A stretch of 64,000 nucleotides of DNA from Dryas octopetala (GCA_963921425.1 OY992835.1:2976001-3040000), one strand, 5' to 3'; shown: positions 23,139 through 36,783, numbered from the stretch's first letter. The notes: a model not told the origin generated them from the sequence alone. Numbers and translations: made by a program.

Positions 23139-23150
23139 CTATAACTCTAT

Positions 23151-23250
23151 GGCTCGTTGACCTAATGGATTTTGCTCCACATAATTTTGAACATTGTCAG
23201 CCAAAGCTAATCCTTCCAAGTAGGAACGAATATCACCTCTGGGTCCTACA
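23151..23250 (-). pseudogene. Unidentified exon-like coding segment
   Basis: On the minus strand, after a TTCATTGTAG acceptor, an open stretch encodes RGDIRSYLEGLALADNVQNY and continues to GQRAIEL across the target site of the TIR element. A related-looking continuation (WRKYDHLEIDAIW) lies on the far side, at about 21870-21915. I do not recognise the protein. The layout suggests the transposon landed in an exon, already or later broken by a stop. Confidence 0.35.
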
Positions 23251-23473
23251 ATGAACAACAAATGTAAAAAAGTCAATGATGCTAGAATATGTGATCTAGG
23301 ACCATCCGTTATTTAACATACATTTCCAAAAACATAAAAATTTAACTTCTACTCTGATGGTGACTCACCTAATGATGTATCTTTATCGTCTCTGAATTGA
23401 TATGAGTAAGGAAATATGCAGATCTACAAGCTACTGAAAGATAAACAAGCGAGCAGGAGCTCAGATCTTACCG

Positions 23474-23937
23474 AAGCCATTTTTCAACATTAGGTTCATG
23501 TTCGTTGCGTATTATAGAGTAGTCGTTGCTAAACTTTATAAACAACAAATCCAATTTGTTGCCTAAACTCTTGAACATTCATTGCCTATATGCATAGGCA
23601 ACAACAAAAACAGTTGTTGCCTATTTTATATTCATTATGGCGCCAAAATTTCCCGCCAAATGAATAGGCAACCAACTTGAAAAAAATAAGCAACGACCTC
23701 ATCGTTGTGAAACTTCCTGCCTCCTTCCCTCCAAATTATAGGCAACCCCATTTTTATTTCCTTGCCTATTCTCATAATCCACAACCAAAACATCATTGCC
23801 TATGCTATAGAGATCGTTGCCAATTAATTATCCTATATTAAGTACACGATTGTTGCGTATGTAAAAAACTTCGTTGCCTATTCTCGTAATAGGCAACGAA
23901 TTTTAAGGCGTTGCCTAATCCTCAATTTCCTATAGTG
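23474..23937. mobile_element. CACTA-like terminus with GGCAACGA repeat array
   Basis: At least eight copies of GGCAACGA/TCGTTGCC-type motifs in both orientations lead to the terminus TCCTATAGTG (reverse complement CACTATAGGA). This is the organisation of a CACTA sub-terminal region. The opposite end is not found, so only one end is claimed. Confidence 0.55.
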
Positions 23938-25446
23938 ATTTTAAGACTTCAAAATACTATTTTCTTTTGTTTTACCTTTATTGTATATGCACTAACACAT
24001 TTACAATTTGCCTAATATTTAACAGAAGAAGTCGACCGCCAATGTTAAGAACCAGAAAGCGCCAACAAAGATTGAACATCATGGTGGTTCGAAACCCACC
24101 TCATATCGGTTGAAGTCTCAATCTCAGGTACGTCTTTATTTAATTTAATACATATATATTCGTTAGTATTGTTTGAGACTTTGACAACATTATTTTCTTT
24201 TTCAGGCGGGTTTGCAATTCTCGGAGATTGACACCTACACGGATGTCTATGTCCGACCTGGCTGTGATGCACCCATAGCGAAACAAGTTAGTTTTTTATC
24301 TTTTAACTTTTTTTACAAATTTTTATATTTATATTTAAATTCCTAATTTCTAACTTGTGTATAACATTTTGAAGGATGAAATGATGGCCAAGAGGACGAG
24401 GTATTTGGAGGAGTTGATCAGCCAGCACCCTCCTGACACTCCGTTGGAGTCGATCCAAATACCTGATCCTGATGTTGGCCTTCGTATTATGATGGACACA
24501 CTGAGTGTTAGGCCTGGTAGGGAGATACGCGGCATGGGATATGGTCAGGTTCGTGACGTCAGCACCTCATCATCTTCTTTGTCTTATTCTCAACCATAAG
24601 TAGTCGTCGCCGAACTGACCGCTTGAGTGGAGCAGGTGCAACATCAGTTAGATTTCGAGAGACGACTCGTGAGGCCTTGATACAGACACATATGAGTCAG
24701 ATGTAGGCACAAATACATGCATAGGCACAGGCACAGATGGAGGCACAGATGCAAACACAAATGCATCAGATGTTCACCCAGTACCTACCGGGGTTTCAAA
24801 TGCAACTGCCATCGCCGCCGCCAGCCGAGGATTCCGATGATGCGACCAACTTATGATAGATTGACCATTAGGGTCATTAGTTATCGTTTGTACGGATATT
24901 TGGATATAATTATGAATTTTTTGCTAATTTGTGTTAATATAAAATTTGTTAATAAATTTGTGTTATATATTTTTGGATAAATAAAAAATTAGAAAAAATT
25001 TAAAAGTAAAAAAAAATTTAGGTGAATAAAAAACCAAAGGTACTTTAGGCAACGAAAAATGAAATCGTCACCCAAAGAGATCTTGGGAGACGAATCAAAT
25101 TCGTCTTTGTCTCCCAAGGTATCTTTGGGCGACGAAATTATGGTTCGTGGCCTAAAGTGCCTTTGAGCGATGAATATATGCGTCACCTAAGGTATCTTTA
25201 GGCGACGATTCATAGCTTCGTCGCCCAAATCAACTAGGGGAGACGAATTTGGTTCGTCTCCGAAAGTAGTCTTAGGAGAGGACAGCATGATTTCGTCGCC
25301 TAATGTCTAGTACGACGAGGTTTGAGTGACGAATCTATCGACGAAGTGATTTCGTCGCCCAAAACCTTAGGTGACGAAATCGTATTTTGGGCACGAAACC
25401 ACTTCATCGCTTAAGCTCTTTTTATTTATTTATTTTTTTTGTAGTG
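23938..25446 (+). mobile_element. CACTA-5: truncated CACTA element, right part
   Basis: The sequence from 23938 is homologous to the transposase-like region of CACTA-3 (52728-53500), including an acceptor-like acag|AAGAAGTCG start and the peptide TPLESIQIPDPDVGLRIM. It then runs into GGCGACGAA/TTCGTCGCC sub-terminal repeats (25045-25420) and ends TTTTTGTAGTG at 25446. The coding part has stops (for example at 24597) and is dead. The left half is missing or replaced by the unit ending at 23937. Confidence 0.7.
24015..24599 (+). pseudogene. Transposase-associated (Ptta/En/Spm, PF03004-like) fragment of CACTA-5
   Basis: Exon-like pieces encode an N-part after an acag|AAG acceptor, a middle piece ending with a hydrophobic FSEIDTYTDVYV-like motif, and DEMMAKRTRYLEELISQH to GREIRGMGYGQVRD. 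These are typical of the plant En/Spm second-gene product (Transposase_24). It stops at 24597-24599, and the Met/His-Arg-rich repeat further on is out of frame. Confidence 0.55.
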
Positions 25447-25776
25447 ATTTCATCCTAGTATACTCAAAATCTCTTCTAAGAGACTAGAGTTTAACAGCTC
25501 GTACCTTTGTAGCTCCCCTGTATTCTTTCTCCAAGACAGCTCATGCATCTTTGGCTTTGATCTTATTGCTAATTATTGGAAATATGTCAATTGTCAAACC
25601 CAACTAAATAAGGTGGAGAGCTCTGGCATCTTTTCTGATGGAGTCTTCCAGTAGCGTTCTCTCCCCTACAGTCAAGACCTTGGCTTCATCAGGTTCTTCA
25701 AACCAAACATGAACAAACTTCCGGAGACCATGAGAAATCAAGAGAGTCCTCATCATGACCTTCCAATAGTCATAGT
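25447..25776 (-). pseudogene. Ty1/copia gag (UBN2-type) fragment
   Basis: Read on the minus strand it encodes YDYWKVMMRTLLISHGL, then FEEPDEAKVLTVGERTLLED, then SLRRDFEYTRMK, the order and spacing of the UBN2 capsid domain of copia gag. Two in-frame stops interrupt it. It is bordered by CACTA-5 on one side and by a gypsy LTR on the other, so both later elements inserted into or next to this older copia copy. Confidence 0.7.
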
Positions 25777-26588
25777 GTGAGACCCTAAAATTTCTGTATT
25801 TTGTTATTTTTAGTTTGTTACGTTTATTTCTCTAAGTTGATGAATTTTTCTGAAGACCAAGTGACTAAGAGTGGGCCTTGGTAGCGTAGAGCTCATTTTT
25901 CTAAGAATAACGACGTTTGGTTCGTCGAAATTGGAGTTCAGATGAAGGAGTTACGAATTTTCAAAGTTTAATAATTGTTTTTGGTTATTATTTGATTTTT
26001 TAAAATTTTATTTGGACAAGTTGAATTTTTCTCAAAAATTCTGGAAATCAATATATTGTTTTGAGGCCATATATAATTAGTACTCAGCCTCACGAGTCTG
26101 TAGGAATTTTCGGAACTCGAATGTATTTTTGGTGGATTTTTGAAGTTGGAAAAAATAAAAGAAAATCCGAAAATTAGAATTTCACACAGATCGCTGATGT
26201 GGCGCAATCCTGGACGTTCCTTGCTGACGATCCAACGCTCCAGAATGTGCCTTGGTGTACGATCACTCACACATGAGTTTCGATGTAAGCGGAATCACGT
26301 CTGCTGACTTCCAGACGACGCAGCATCTGGACCGGACGTTGCCATGCGACACATTGTTTCTTCTGGAGCCGGTCTCAGCTGTGTGCACGGATCCACTCGA
26401 CCCACTCTGTTTACCCGTTTGTAGACTTAGCAGGATTCGCGCGTCACTCCATGGGTTGCGCTCGACCCAGTTCGCTCCCAGCCTATTTTTTACCTGTTTT
26501 TCGACCTGTTTGCTCCCCACAGACTTGGTATGGTTTTTCCCTTATCCCACATCGAAAATTCACTAGTTTTTTTCCACTCTTTCAAGCC

Positions 26589-26596
26589 TATAAATA
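26589..26596 (+). promoter_or_regulatory. TATA box within the gypsy LTR
   Basis: TATAAATA in the context GCCTATAAATAGAGAACC is the strongest TATA in the LTR and would start LTR transcription near 26620. Confidence 0.5.
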
Positions 26597-28580
26597 GAGA
26601 ACCACCCCTCCATTTCACTCCACACCTTCAGCTGAAAACTTTGTGATTTTTCCAAAGTTTTCTGAGACAAACCACTTGTTGAGAGTCTCTTAAGTTTAAA
26701 ATATTTGTTTGGGTTGTTTTCTTGGGTGCCCAAAAGGATTTTTCACCTAGGAACATCTCAAACAAATAATTTTGGCAATTTATGGGGAAATTCTGCCAAA
26801 TTTTCTGCTCGCCTTGGAAAGGTCTTTGGGTAAGACTCTTGGGCTCGATCAAGTTATTTTATTTTGATGTTAATTACTTATTAGGCTTTAATTTTTATTT
26901 TAGCAATTCTATTTGTAGAGATTAAGTTAAGGAGGTCTCAAACCAGGTATTTAGTCTTTACTTTCTCTTTAAGGTTTTTATGCATGATTAATTAGTTAAG
27001 TTGGATTTAATTGTACATGATTAATTAGTTAAGTTGGATTTATTAAATTAATTAATCATGTCTTAAGTGGATTTAATTACATAATTAGTTGATTAAAGTT
27101 GGATTAATTATAATCAATTAATTATGTAAATCAAATTGGATTATAAAATTGCTTTAACTAAAAGAAAATAGATTTACTAAGAAGCATGCAAATAAAGTTT
27201 AAGTTGGATTAAATTACTTTGGTTGCATAAATTAGTTACTCGTTAATTAATCAATCTAATAATAGATTGAGGCCACCTTATTAAAGTAACCGAACACGCG
27301 TGTGATGTCGAGGTCAGAATCGGCTGCTGTTGCTCTGCCGGCTTAAGGATACTGGGACTGATCCCCCAATCTCCCCTGTACTGACCTGGTTATGTCTTGG
27401 TCATGTTGTTGGACTTTACACTACTACAATAATATAAATAGACATCGGTCAATAGACAACGGTTCGTGTTTTATCCGTTATCTTAATTTATTACACAACG
27501 GTTTTGTAATAACCGTTATATGAACATATAATATCCAATGGTATTTGGTCTTGGGATTTTTCTTAAATTATTACACAATAGTTTTAGACAAAACTGTTGT
27601 ATTTGGTAAGTTATAAGAAAATAAAGAATTTGCGGGTCTTTGTATTTGGGCAAAAGCGGAGGCGCGCTAATGAACAGTCCTCGCGCTTTAAGTCTAATTT
27701 GGTCAAAGCCCATTCAGATACATTCAGATACTCGCGCTTTAAGTCCTCGCGCTTTGAGACTTCACCTACATTCAGAAACTCATCCCCCATTCGATCTCCA
27801 TCTTCGCCGTCCATCGATCTGCTCTTTCTTCTTATTTCCTTATTATTGAAGCTCGACCCTCACCCTTAGTTCTCACCCTCTCTTTCTCGCCAAACAAAAC
27901 CCTCAACCCTCTGTTCTCTCTCTCGCTCGCTCTCGGTCTCCTCTCTCTCTTTTTCTCTCTCTATCTCCCTCTCCCTCCCTCTCTCTGAAGCGTAAAAATG
28001 GAACTCCAAAGATGGAGCATTGTGGATCTGAGCTTGAAGGAAGCTTCTATTTGGTGCGTTCTTTCTTGTGACAGGTTAGGGTTTTCAAAACTTAAATCGA
28101 TTTTGCAATTTTAGGGTTAAGAGATCGAGTTGGGGTTTTTGGGGCTTTTGTGGTCTATGATGGTCTGGAAAAAACAAAACTGATTTGCCTAACAAGGGTT
28201 CCCTGTTCGTGTTTTGAGTGTGATGGTTAGATAAAAAAAAACTTGGTGTTCTCTTTTTAATTTTTATTTTGATGTAAATATGTTTTTCTGCCATAGATCC
28301 GGAGACTCCCGGCCATTTCCTCAGTATTTGCTAGCTATGGGGTGCAATGGGCAGCGTAAGCATTTTTGCTGCTTCTTATTTCTCTTGTTATGATATTTTC
28401 CTAGATTGAGTGCCATCCATTTAAAAATAACTTTTTTTTGAAGATCCATATATACTTATTAGTTATTGCAGTTATATTATAACAACAGGAGCATATATAC
28501 TGGTTTGTGTTTTGTTTTTTTGTCGATATGATAAATTCATCTCAACTTATATCTATTATTAATTTCTTCTTATTGTTTAG

Positions 28581-30609
28581 AAGCGAAGTGAAGAGCTCGC
28601 TCGAGCATCTGCGGAACAGGTGGAGTCTTCTGGGAATATTGGAGATAAAGTTACTTTGGGGTCCAAAGAAAGTAGTACAATGACACATCCATTTTCCACT
28701 GTTTACATGGATGAGTTTGACACTTACGTTGCTACCTTAAACATTGTATGGGACTTTATAATTTCATCAGTTAACTCATCATGTTTTTACTGTCCATATT
28801 AATTGTTGAATATATTAGCTAAGAAAAAAAGAAAATTTTTTTACTTTCTAATTTGACTGAAACTTTTGTCTCAAAATTGGGTTTATATAGGCGGTTATCT
28901 AGTTCCATCTTCACGACTATGCAAAGGCATTGTCTGTTGTTGAACCTCTGTTCCAAAATAGAGGACCCATAGATGAGGTAAACTAATTATTACCTAAAAT
29001 AATATTATTTTTGCAGTTTTAATGCTGGCTTATGTGCTTCTTTATTCATATGCAGAAAACTGCTCTTAATATTTGTCTTTTGTTGCTGGATGTTGGGCTA
29101 GCTTGCCATTATGCAACGAAATCTGCTGTAAGTTCTAATGCTAATAGTGTAATTTGTTGCTTCTGTTTATAATTTTGCATGATGTCCATTTAATTCTACC
29201 ATTGTTGTCTAGGGATGGTACTTTAGAATTTAATATGAGCCAAAGCCTGAACCTTAGTGTCATGCTGGTGATCCTTTTTCTTTTTTTTTCTCTGACTAGT
29301 GTATATTGAAAAATATTGTTCGCGATAAAGCTTCTTAAGTATATTAGTTGTTGCTTTTGTTCATTTTATTGAATCAAGGACCAGCACTCTTTGGTGATGA
29401 TGTATTGATGTTAGATATTTGAGTTAGAGTTGAACTTGCCTGTTTTGAGGTGAACATTGGGAGATGTTCCTTGTAGAATTCAGGATGATAATTTTTCTGG
29501 TCCAAGTTTAATCTAACTTGTAGCTTCACTTTTTTGTTGTTTGCTCTTTATCTATGATAGAAAATTTGTGTTGTATATTTTAATTTTGCTTTATTTCTCA
29601 AAATTTATGTTTTAGTTAATGTAAATTATTATTTTTTGAAGAAACTGAAAAATATTATGCTAAAACAAATGGAAGGTTCGAAGTACAATATAGGTGAACA
29701 AGCACTTCACCAAATATAAATCAACCCCTTTTGTCAAAGATTATAAATGTTGTTGGTTTGCAATGCAGTTTGTTGATTGGATGAGGTTAAAGTTTGAACC
29801 CATCACAAATTGTGACATCATGTAAAATGTCCTATTAAGTGTGGAAGCTCACATCACAAATTGTCACATTGGGGTATCGTGCCAATTTGATGAACATGTC
29901 CCTAGTTTGTGATACCATTCCATTAGCCTTGTAGTATACTGATCTACTTATGCTTCTCCAGGTTGTTTTATGGGAAGAATTTAACTAACTTAAATTTGCC
30001 ATATGCGCTAGTTTGCTCTAATAAATACCTAAAGTATATGCAGCCTGTTAAATGTGGTGGGTGTTGCATCTCATGCTGTAGCATGCGGAAAGTAGTCATT
30101 TTTGTGTGGTTAAATAAGCATACTGTGCACATTGAACTTGTGTGTATGTGTTAATTTGAGTTTTTCCTGGCTTTTTAACTCTAATGGATTGATTTTAAAT
30201 GTGTACTCATTTTAACCTGTATGTCATTGATGCTGGGGGACCCAAATCCATGCTTATATATACATACTGGGGAACTGTTAACTTGTTCTTATTTGGACTG
30301 GAACTTGTTCTGGCCCACTGGCTTTGATTGTTTTTTTCCATGGAAAATTTAGTTTTTAACCAAGGTGGCATGCAATCCTTCAAATATGTTTTGTTTTCAT
30401 TTTCAAATTTCTTGATGCTTGACTTTGAAGTTGTACATGTCTCCTTTATTTTAGTTCAATGTCTGTATTCCGTTTATGATTCCCGACTGATTCTCATTGC
30501 AATTCTTCTTTTTCAGGATGTTTTAATCTATCTGGAAAAAGCTTTTGGTGTTAGTTGTATGAATCAAGGAGAAAATGGAAGCAGTGCATTGCAGCAACCT
30601 GCTAACTTA
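28581..30609 (+). pseudogene. NOT10: Captured CCR4-NOT subunit 10 (CNOT10) gene fragment, four exons
   Basis: Four exons with their introns are recognisable: 28581-28745 (KRSEELARASAEQVESS ... EFDTYVATLNI), 28891-28977 (FHLHDYAKALSVVEPLFQN), 29056-29127 (KTALNICLLLLDVGLACHYA) and 30517 to about 30609 (DVLIYLEKAFGVSCMNQGEN). Their order and wording match the N-terminal TPR region of plant CNOT10, a subunit of the CCR4-NOT mRNA deadenylation complex. Donor and acceptor sites are still GT/AG. In the second exon the Trp codon before FHLHDYAK has become TAG, so no full product can be made. The parent protein is several hundred residues longer; its start and C-terminal two-thirds are missing. Introns prove capture at the DNA level, not by retroposition. 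The fragment lies wholly inside CACTA-2. Confidence 0.85.
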
Positions 30610-32103
30610 TATTTTTCGTTTGTTTCATTGATTTATTTACCTACTTTCAACATGTTGAAATCTGCTGGTTGTTTCATGTTTTTTATTTTTATTTTATTTT
30701 TCTATGTTTGACAGGATATGCATAAGAAGTATGGAAATACGTACTAGTAAGCTTTTCATCTCTTCCAAGCATCTTGATTTACGGCATGTTGGCATGCTTT
30801 AGTATACTGAACCTAGATTTTATTTAATTTGTTGGATGGTCACTAGTTGATTGTTCGCCTAGATACATTTTTTCTTTCATTAAACTCTGTTTGTTCACAC
30901 AACATTCATGTAGAGAACAAAAACGGCATTTGCTTATACATGCTAAATGTATTTGTCTGAAGTTTTATAGTCATACTAGTATCGCAGGGAAAAGATGTAA
31001 AATAATGAAGCTAATTTGCATATTTTTGAAGGCAAATTAAAAGTGGGATATGATTTAATTAAAATCAATGATGAGAAACTTACTCATATGTATATGTGAA
31101 ATATGTACCTCAATTAAAATGTCTTCAATTAATTGTTGATAACAGGTTTGACTATGGCATGTTTATGGTTAAATATATATGCTAACTTTTATAGCAGGGG
31201 CTTGGGGCTCTGTTTCAACCAGGTAAGGCGCATATGCTTATGTTGCTTTGGCACTTGCAAGTTTATAATATTTTGTCTCTCAAGTTAAAGAACCATGGTA
31301 GGCTAGTATTCATTTTTATTTGCCTGGACCTGCATTCAAAACATTGACAATGGCAAATTGCGAGTATGTTGTTCTTCTTCCATAACATAATTCTTGGCAG
31401 AAAATACTTGGCCTTGTTTCCTTCTGTTTTCTTGGTTTTACCTCTCCTAATAAATAATTGGTCAGTAGTATTATGCTATTAAATGAAATAGTCCTGGACC
31501 TGGTTAAATTTCTAGGAAGAACTTGCATAATGAATCATTCCTCTCTGAGACTTTGAGGTAACACATGTAGCTGTCAACTCATATTATTCAACGTACTCTG
31601 TGTTTCTTGTCCTTGTAGGAACACATGCCATATTTTCAATTGATGGAAATGGTGTTAGTAGTGCAGACTTGATAAGAAACAGGGGTTTGTTCCTTTTAGT
31701 AAATTGGACAATCTGGTTGGACTAAACAATGCCTTTACTTCAGTTTGCCATATTTAATTTTTTATGAATATATAGTAGAAAATAGATTAGAGAAGGTCCT
31801 TGTGTTGGAACTAAAGGCTTCCAGGTTTTGGAGGTGAGGATTCATAATAAAGGTTAATTTATTAGATTTCTATGATTACCTAACTTAAAGATTACTACAA
31901 GGCTTATATCAAGGCAAGCTGCTAAGTTCTTTATCCTTGTCAATTTAAATTTAAATGACTATTATATTCATGCAGCCATGAGTTTTAACATTTCCCAAGT
32001 GACATATGATTTATTTTATAATGAAATTTTCAATGATGTGTCTTATTTTCACAGACTTTGATTTTTGTTTAATTAATGAGTCCATTTGCCTATTTTTTTG
32101 TAG

Positions 32104-32170
32104 GGATTCAAAGACGGAAGGAGCTCAAAATGCTTTGGTTGTCGGTCCATCTGCACCAAAGGCACAATGA
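32104..32170 (+). pseudogene. Short terminal exon shared with CACTA-4
   Basis: After a TTTTTGTAG acceptor an open exon encodes DSKTEGAQNALVVGPSAPKA plus Gln and a TGA stop. The same exon, identical at nearly every base, is at 51023-51089 in CACTA-4. I do not recognise the source protein. Its preservation with a splice site and stop in two elements suggests it could end a chimeric transcript of this transposon family. Confidence 0.5.
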
Positions 32171-33177
32171 GTAGTCTCTTGCTCTCTCGGTCTATTTTTC
32201 TCTTATTATCTTCATGGAAGGTTTTTGGGGGCAGCAATGGTTTCTCGTATTTTTACTTTATCTATGTTGTATATATATTGACTTAGTCATTAGGGCATCA
32301 AGACATTTTATTTTGTGAGGGAGGAATAATATACATGTATTTCTTTGATACATTCTAACTTTGTAAATTGACAAGGTTGATAATATTATTGATTACTTTT
32401 TATCTAGATGTTACCAAAAAAACTCATCTCAGGTTGTGCATGTTCATAATTGCATTGTGGTAATATATCAAAGACAATTGAGAGCTTCTAAAAACAGATG
32501 TAAACATGCACATAATACAACAATTTATTGTTCCAAAACGTGGTCTTAACCTTTAACATACAATGGTTCAATATCATAAACCATTGTCTAATTCTTAAGC
32601 ATACCACACAAATCTCAAAAAGCCATTGTGCTAAGTGCCTTCATACAATAGTTTCTAACCCAAAATCGATGTACCAAATAAGTATATACAACGGTTATAT
32701 GGTTAATATTCAATTTTCTTAATGCATGAATACAACGGTTTCATATAAAACACCGTAGTTTGAAAAACCTATAGACATGGCAATACACATATTATTCAAT
32801 AGATTAAACCACGGTTTTTAACAATAAACCGTTGTTTTAATGACTATTTCACCTCGTGTTTCTACCTAAAATAGTTGTAAAACCAATTCTTTACTTAACA
32901 TAACCGTTGTTTAACATATATATACACATCGGTTATTAAATATAAACCGATGTTTAAATTGGTACTCAACAACGGTATCCTCCAAATCATTGATTTTAAT
33001 GGTTGTATATACAACGGTGGTACATCTATAACCGTTGTGTAGGTGCACCAGGACAACGGATTTTATCCGTTGTCTATTGGGGGTATGAATAGACAACACT
33101 CGATTAGACGACGGTAAATTATAAACTCAGACAACGGTGAATATCCGTTGTCTGATTGCTATTTTGTAGTAGTGTTA

Positions 33178-34505
33178 ATTGGTTAACCTCCAGACTAGCT
33201 TATAAATAAAATTGAACTTAAGTAAAAACCCTAAGTCCCAAAAATACAGAGACTTAGTCTTAGTAGACTAGTTCCTAGAATTTTTTGGGAAGATATGACC
33301 GAAAGGAAAGGTTATGCCGAAACTCTGCTGAAGTTGCCTTTTTACTAAAGTCAGTATTTTGTCGGATTTGGATTTCCCGTTTCCCAAAGAAGGATTTAAG
33401 GATGTTGGTGCTGTGGAAGTGCGCAAGTTTAAGCTTGGACACCAGGTAGGGAGATTCTCACACCCTGACTATTAGGACTATTTTGTGCATGTATGCATGA
33501 TAATAAATATTGTTTCCTATGAACTCTACATCGTTTTTGTATGCATTTGTTGCATGGTTTTGATATTGTTAATGATGATCTTAGAGTAAGGGTCATGAAA
33601 AACGATGACCTTGGGTTTCAATCCCCTAAACTTCCGGAAGAGGTAAGTACGAACGAGCTAGTCGATTTGTCCTTAAAGGGAGGCTAGGCTTAAGGGGTAC
33701 TACCATTGTTAAGGATACTCTCGCAACATTACCAAGGTGGATACGGTAAGTGTAATTGGCCATTAGTGATCGATCATCAGGTATGATATTTTGGGTACCC
33801 ATAAACGTTTTAAGAAGTTGCATGCTCATCAACAAAGATTTCGTGGAATTCAACGATTAAACTCTGATTTTGGTTTGTTGGTGAATCTTTTCGAACTATT
33901 TTATCACTGGCTATATCTATTAAGTATTTTACTTACTATTTCAAACTCAGCCAGGGTCCCCTGAGGGGAAGCTATGATCGTATGTGATGCTTACCCCTTA
34001 CGTTGTTTGTTTTGCACTTCTTTGTGACTGCAGATCAAGTTCCGGTTGACGATCTTGATTAACCTGTTGGGCGAGGCACTCGTATATCTTGCTAGGGATC
34101 CTCAGGTCTTCTACATGTTGTTCTTCACTATGATCAGCTTGTTATTTTGCTGGGTCTTCTACCCGTTTATTTATCTATCCTTTTTATTCCAGTTTGTAAA
34201 TATTCGAAACATCTTTCAAGTAGTTGGTTGGTATCCTATTTTGGGTTTTGTTTCTCAAACATGACCGTTACTGGTGTCATGTTGTGTAGGGTTATTTTTG
34301 TAAAACTTCGTATCCTACTGGGTTGGCTTATTTTAAATATATTTTGAAGTATGTTTTTCGTTGTACATTTTATTTTTTGATCCAACCTGTATTTTTTCAA
34401 AAAACAAGCTTAAATCATCTTAAGAAACTTGGAATAGCGATGGGCTAAGGTGGGCCACCACGGCCTCTTACTGGCTATGACAAGCGATTAAGGTCGGGCT
34501 TCACA
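33178..34505 (+). other. LTR continuation after CACTA-2; no gene
   Basis: The gypsy LTR resumes after the right TTA duplication. A few short frames lie here, but none resembles a known protein. Confidence 0.4.
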
Positions 34506-35100
34506 TGACTTATGGGCCTGGGCAGTCAGACCCTCTATCAATTATCAAAATAGAAACAAAAACAAAAGCGTTACAAGAGAGACCCTTAAATTTGCTAAAA
34601 TCATCAAATTATAAAACCAACGCACGCTGCTAGCTAGTAAGTTTTATTATAAAAGACAGTTCATAGACACAACAAATGTGAAATATGTTAAAAAGATAAC
34701 TCGAACTCTGTTGAAAATAACTCTCAATGGATTGAATATGCTCTGAATTTTTATTGATTTGAGTAGGAAAATACTCTGAATTCAATTGACTACAAAAGAC
34801 TAGCACTTATCAACCAAAGAAACAAAAGACTAGCACTTGGCCCTTTAAATTGACTTTTGGTCTGGACCATACAAATAGGAGATATGATATGCTAACAAAT
34901 CTTAACAACTTTGACCAGCAAAACAACTTGAATTCTTGATTTGTTCAACTGCAAAATCTCTAGACAATTGGAACAAACTAGAACAAAAAAAAAAAAAAAA
35001 AACACGAGTAAACAGCTAGTAAAGGCTTGAATTAGTCAAATTCCCAACAAAATAGTAGTACTAATGGGACAGGGACAAGAGACAAAATACAGTAAAAAAA
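34506..35100. other. AT-rich intergenic and 3' flank of the SDR gene
   Basis: No coding region is visible. The last part should hold the SDR 3' untranslated region and polyadenylation site. An A-run lies at about 34986-35001. Confidence 0.5.
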
Positions 35101-36337
<1,237 letters not shown>

Positions 36338-36410
36338 ATTGATTGATGTTTAGCAGCTGCAGGGCTAATGCATATAGCTAATGAGTTGCACAAATTAATC
36401 AACCAACTCT

Positions 36411-36430
36411 TTATATATATATATATATAG
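36411..36430 (-). promoter_or_regulatory. TATA-rich core promoter of the SDR gene
   Basis: A (TA)n run of about 20 bp lies 75-95 bp before the ATG on the minus strand and probably includes the TATA box. Confidence 0.5.
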
Positions 36431-36519
36431 TTTCCCAAGACCCCAAAAACAGTTTTACATCCATATATAATAATATATAATAAGTTATTTGTCAAATATC
36501 TCCACATTCCAATTTCATT

Positions 36520-36783
36520 CCCATTTCATTTCAAGTGAATTTCAACAATTTTTTATTTTTATTTTTTTTTTCATTTTCATCCGCATTTGAATTCATTTCC
36601 ATTTCATTTCTAATTTCCATCTACATTTGCTTCTAATTTCAACTACCAATTACTAGGACCAATACCATCATATCATCATTGACATCAAACCAATATTGCG
36701 TCGACTATTTCCGAGATGCAAACATCCTTCTCAAATGGTCACAAGTGGGTAACAAGTCAATTTGGAGATGGACCACATCAAAG
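36520..36783 (-). promoter_or_regulatory. Upstream block shared with the UGT85 gene
   Basis: 36520-36550 is identical to 13202-13232, followed by similar CATTTCC repeats. 36755-36783 (GTCAATTTGGAGATGG then CCACATCAAAG) matches 13316-13343. Compared with the UGT copy it has about 120 extra bases between the two parts. It is in the same orientation relative to the gene as in the UGT. Confidence 0.55.

Larger units (their letters stand above)
27419..33174. mobile_element. CACTA-2: CACTA transposon carrying CNOT10 exons
   Basis: The left end CACTACTACAATA and right end TTTTGTAGTAGTG are inverted repeats, and TTA is duplicated on both sides (27416-27418 and 33175-33177). Sub-terminal arrays of ACAACGGTT/AACCGTTGT motifs run at 27440-27600 and 32525-33165. 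The 5756-bp interior has no transposase; it is filled with exons and introns of a host gene and a short terminal exon shared with CACTA-4. It is non-autonomous and Pack-type. Confidence 0.92.
25777..34505 (+). mobile_element. Long gypsy LTR, split by CACTA-2
   Basis: It starts TGTGAGACCC, like the element at 804, and may end GGGCTTCACA at 34505, giving mirrored LTR ends. Without CACTA-2 (27419-33174) and one TTA it is about 2.97 kb. An LTR-type TATA (TATAAATA, 26589-26596) lies inside. No primer site or polyprotein follows, suggesting a solo LTR, but the 5-bp flanks (catag and tgact) do not match. The right limit is therefore tentative. Confidence 0.5.

Noticed and set aside
28085..28294. 69-aa minus-strand frame in CACTA-2
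   Set aside because: It overlaps T-rich intron-like sequence, has no known motif and lies opposite the captured gene's orientation.
25777..34505. Proof of a solo LTR by target duplication
   Set aside because: The 5-bp flanks catag and tgact differ, so the right border and the solo-LTR reading remain tentative.
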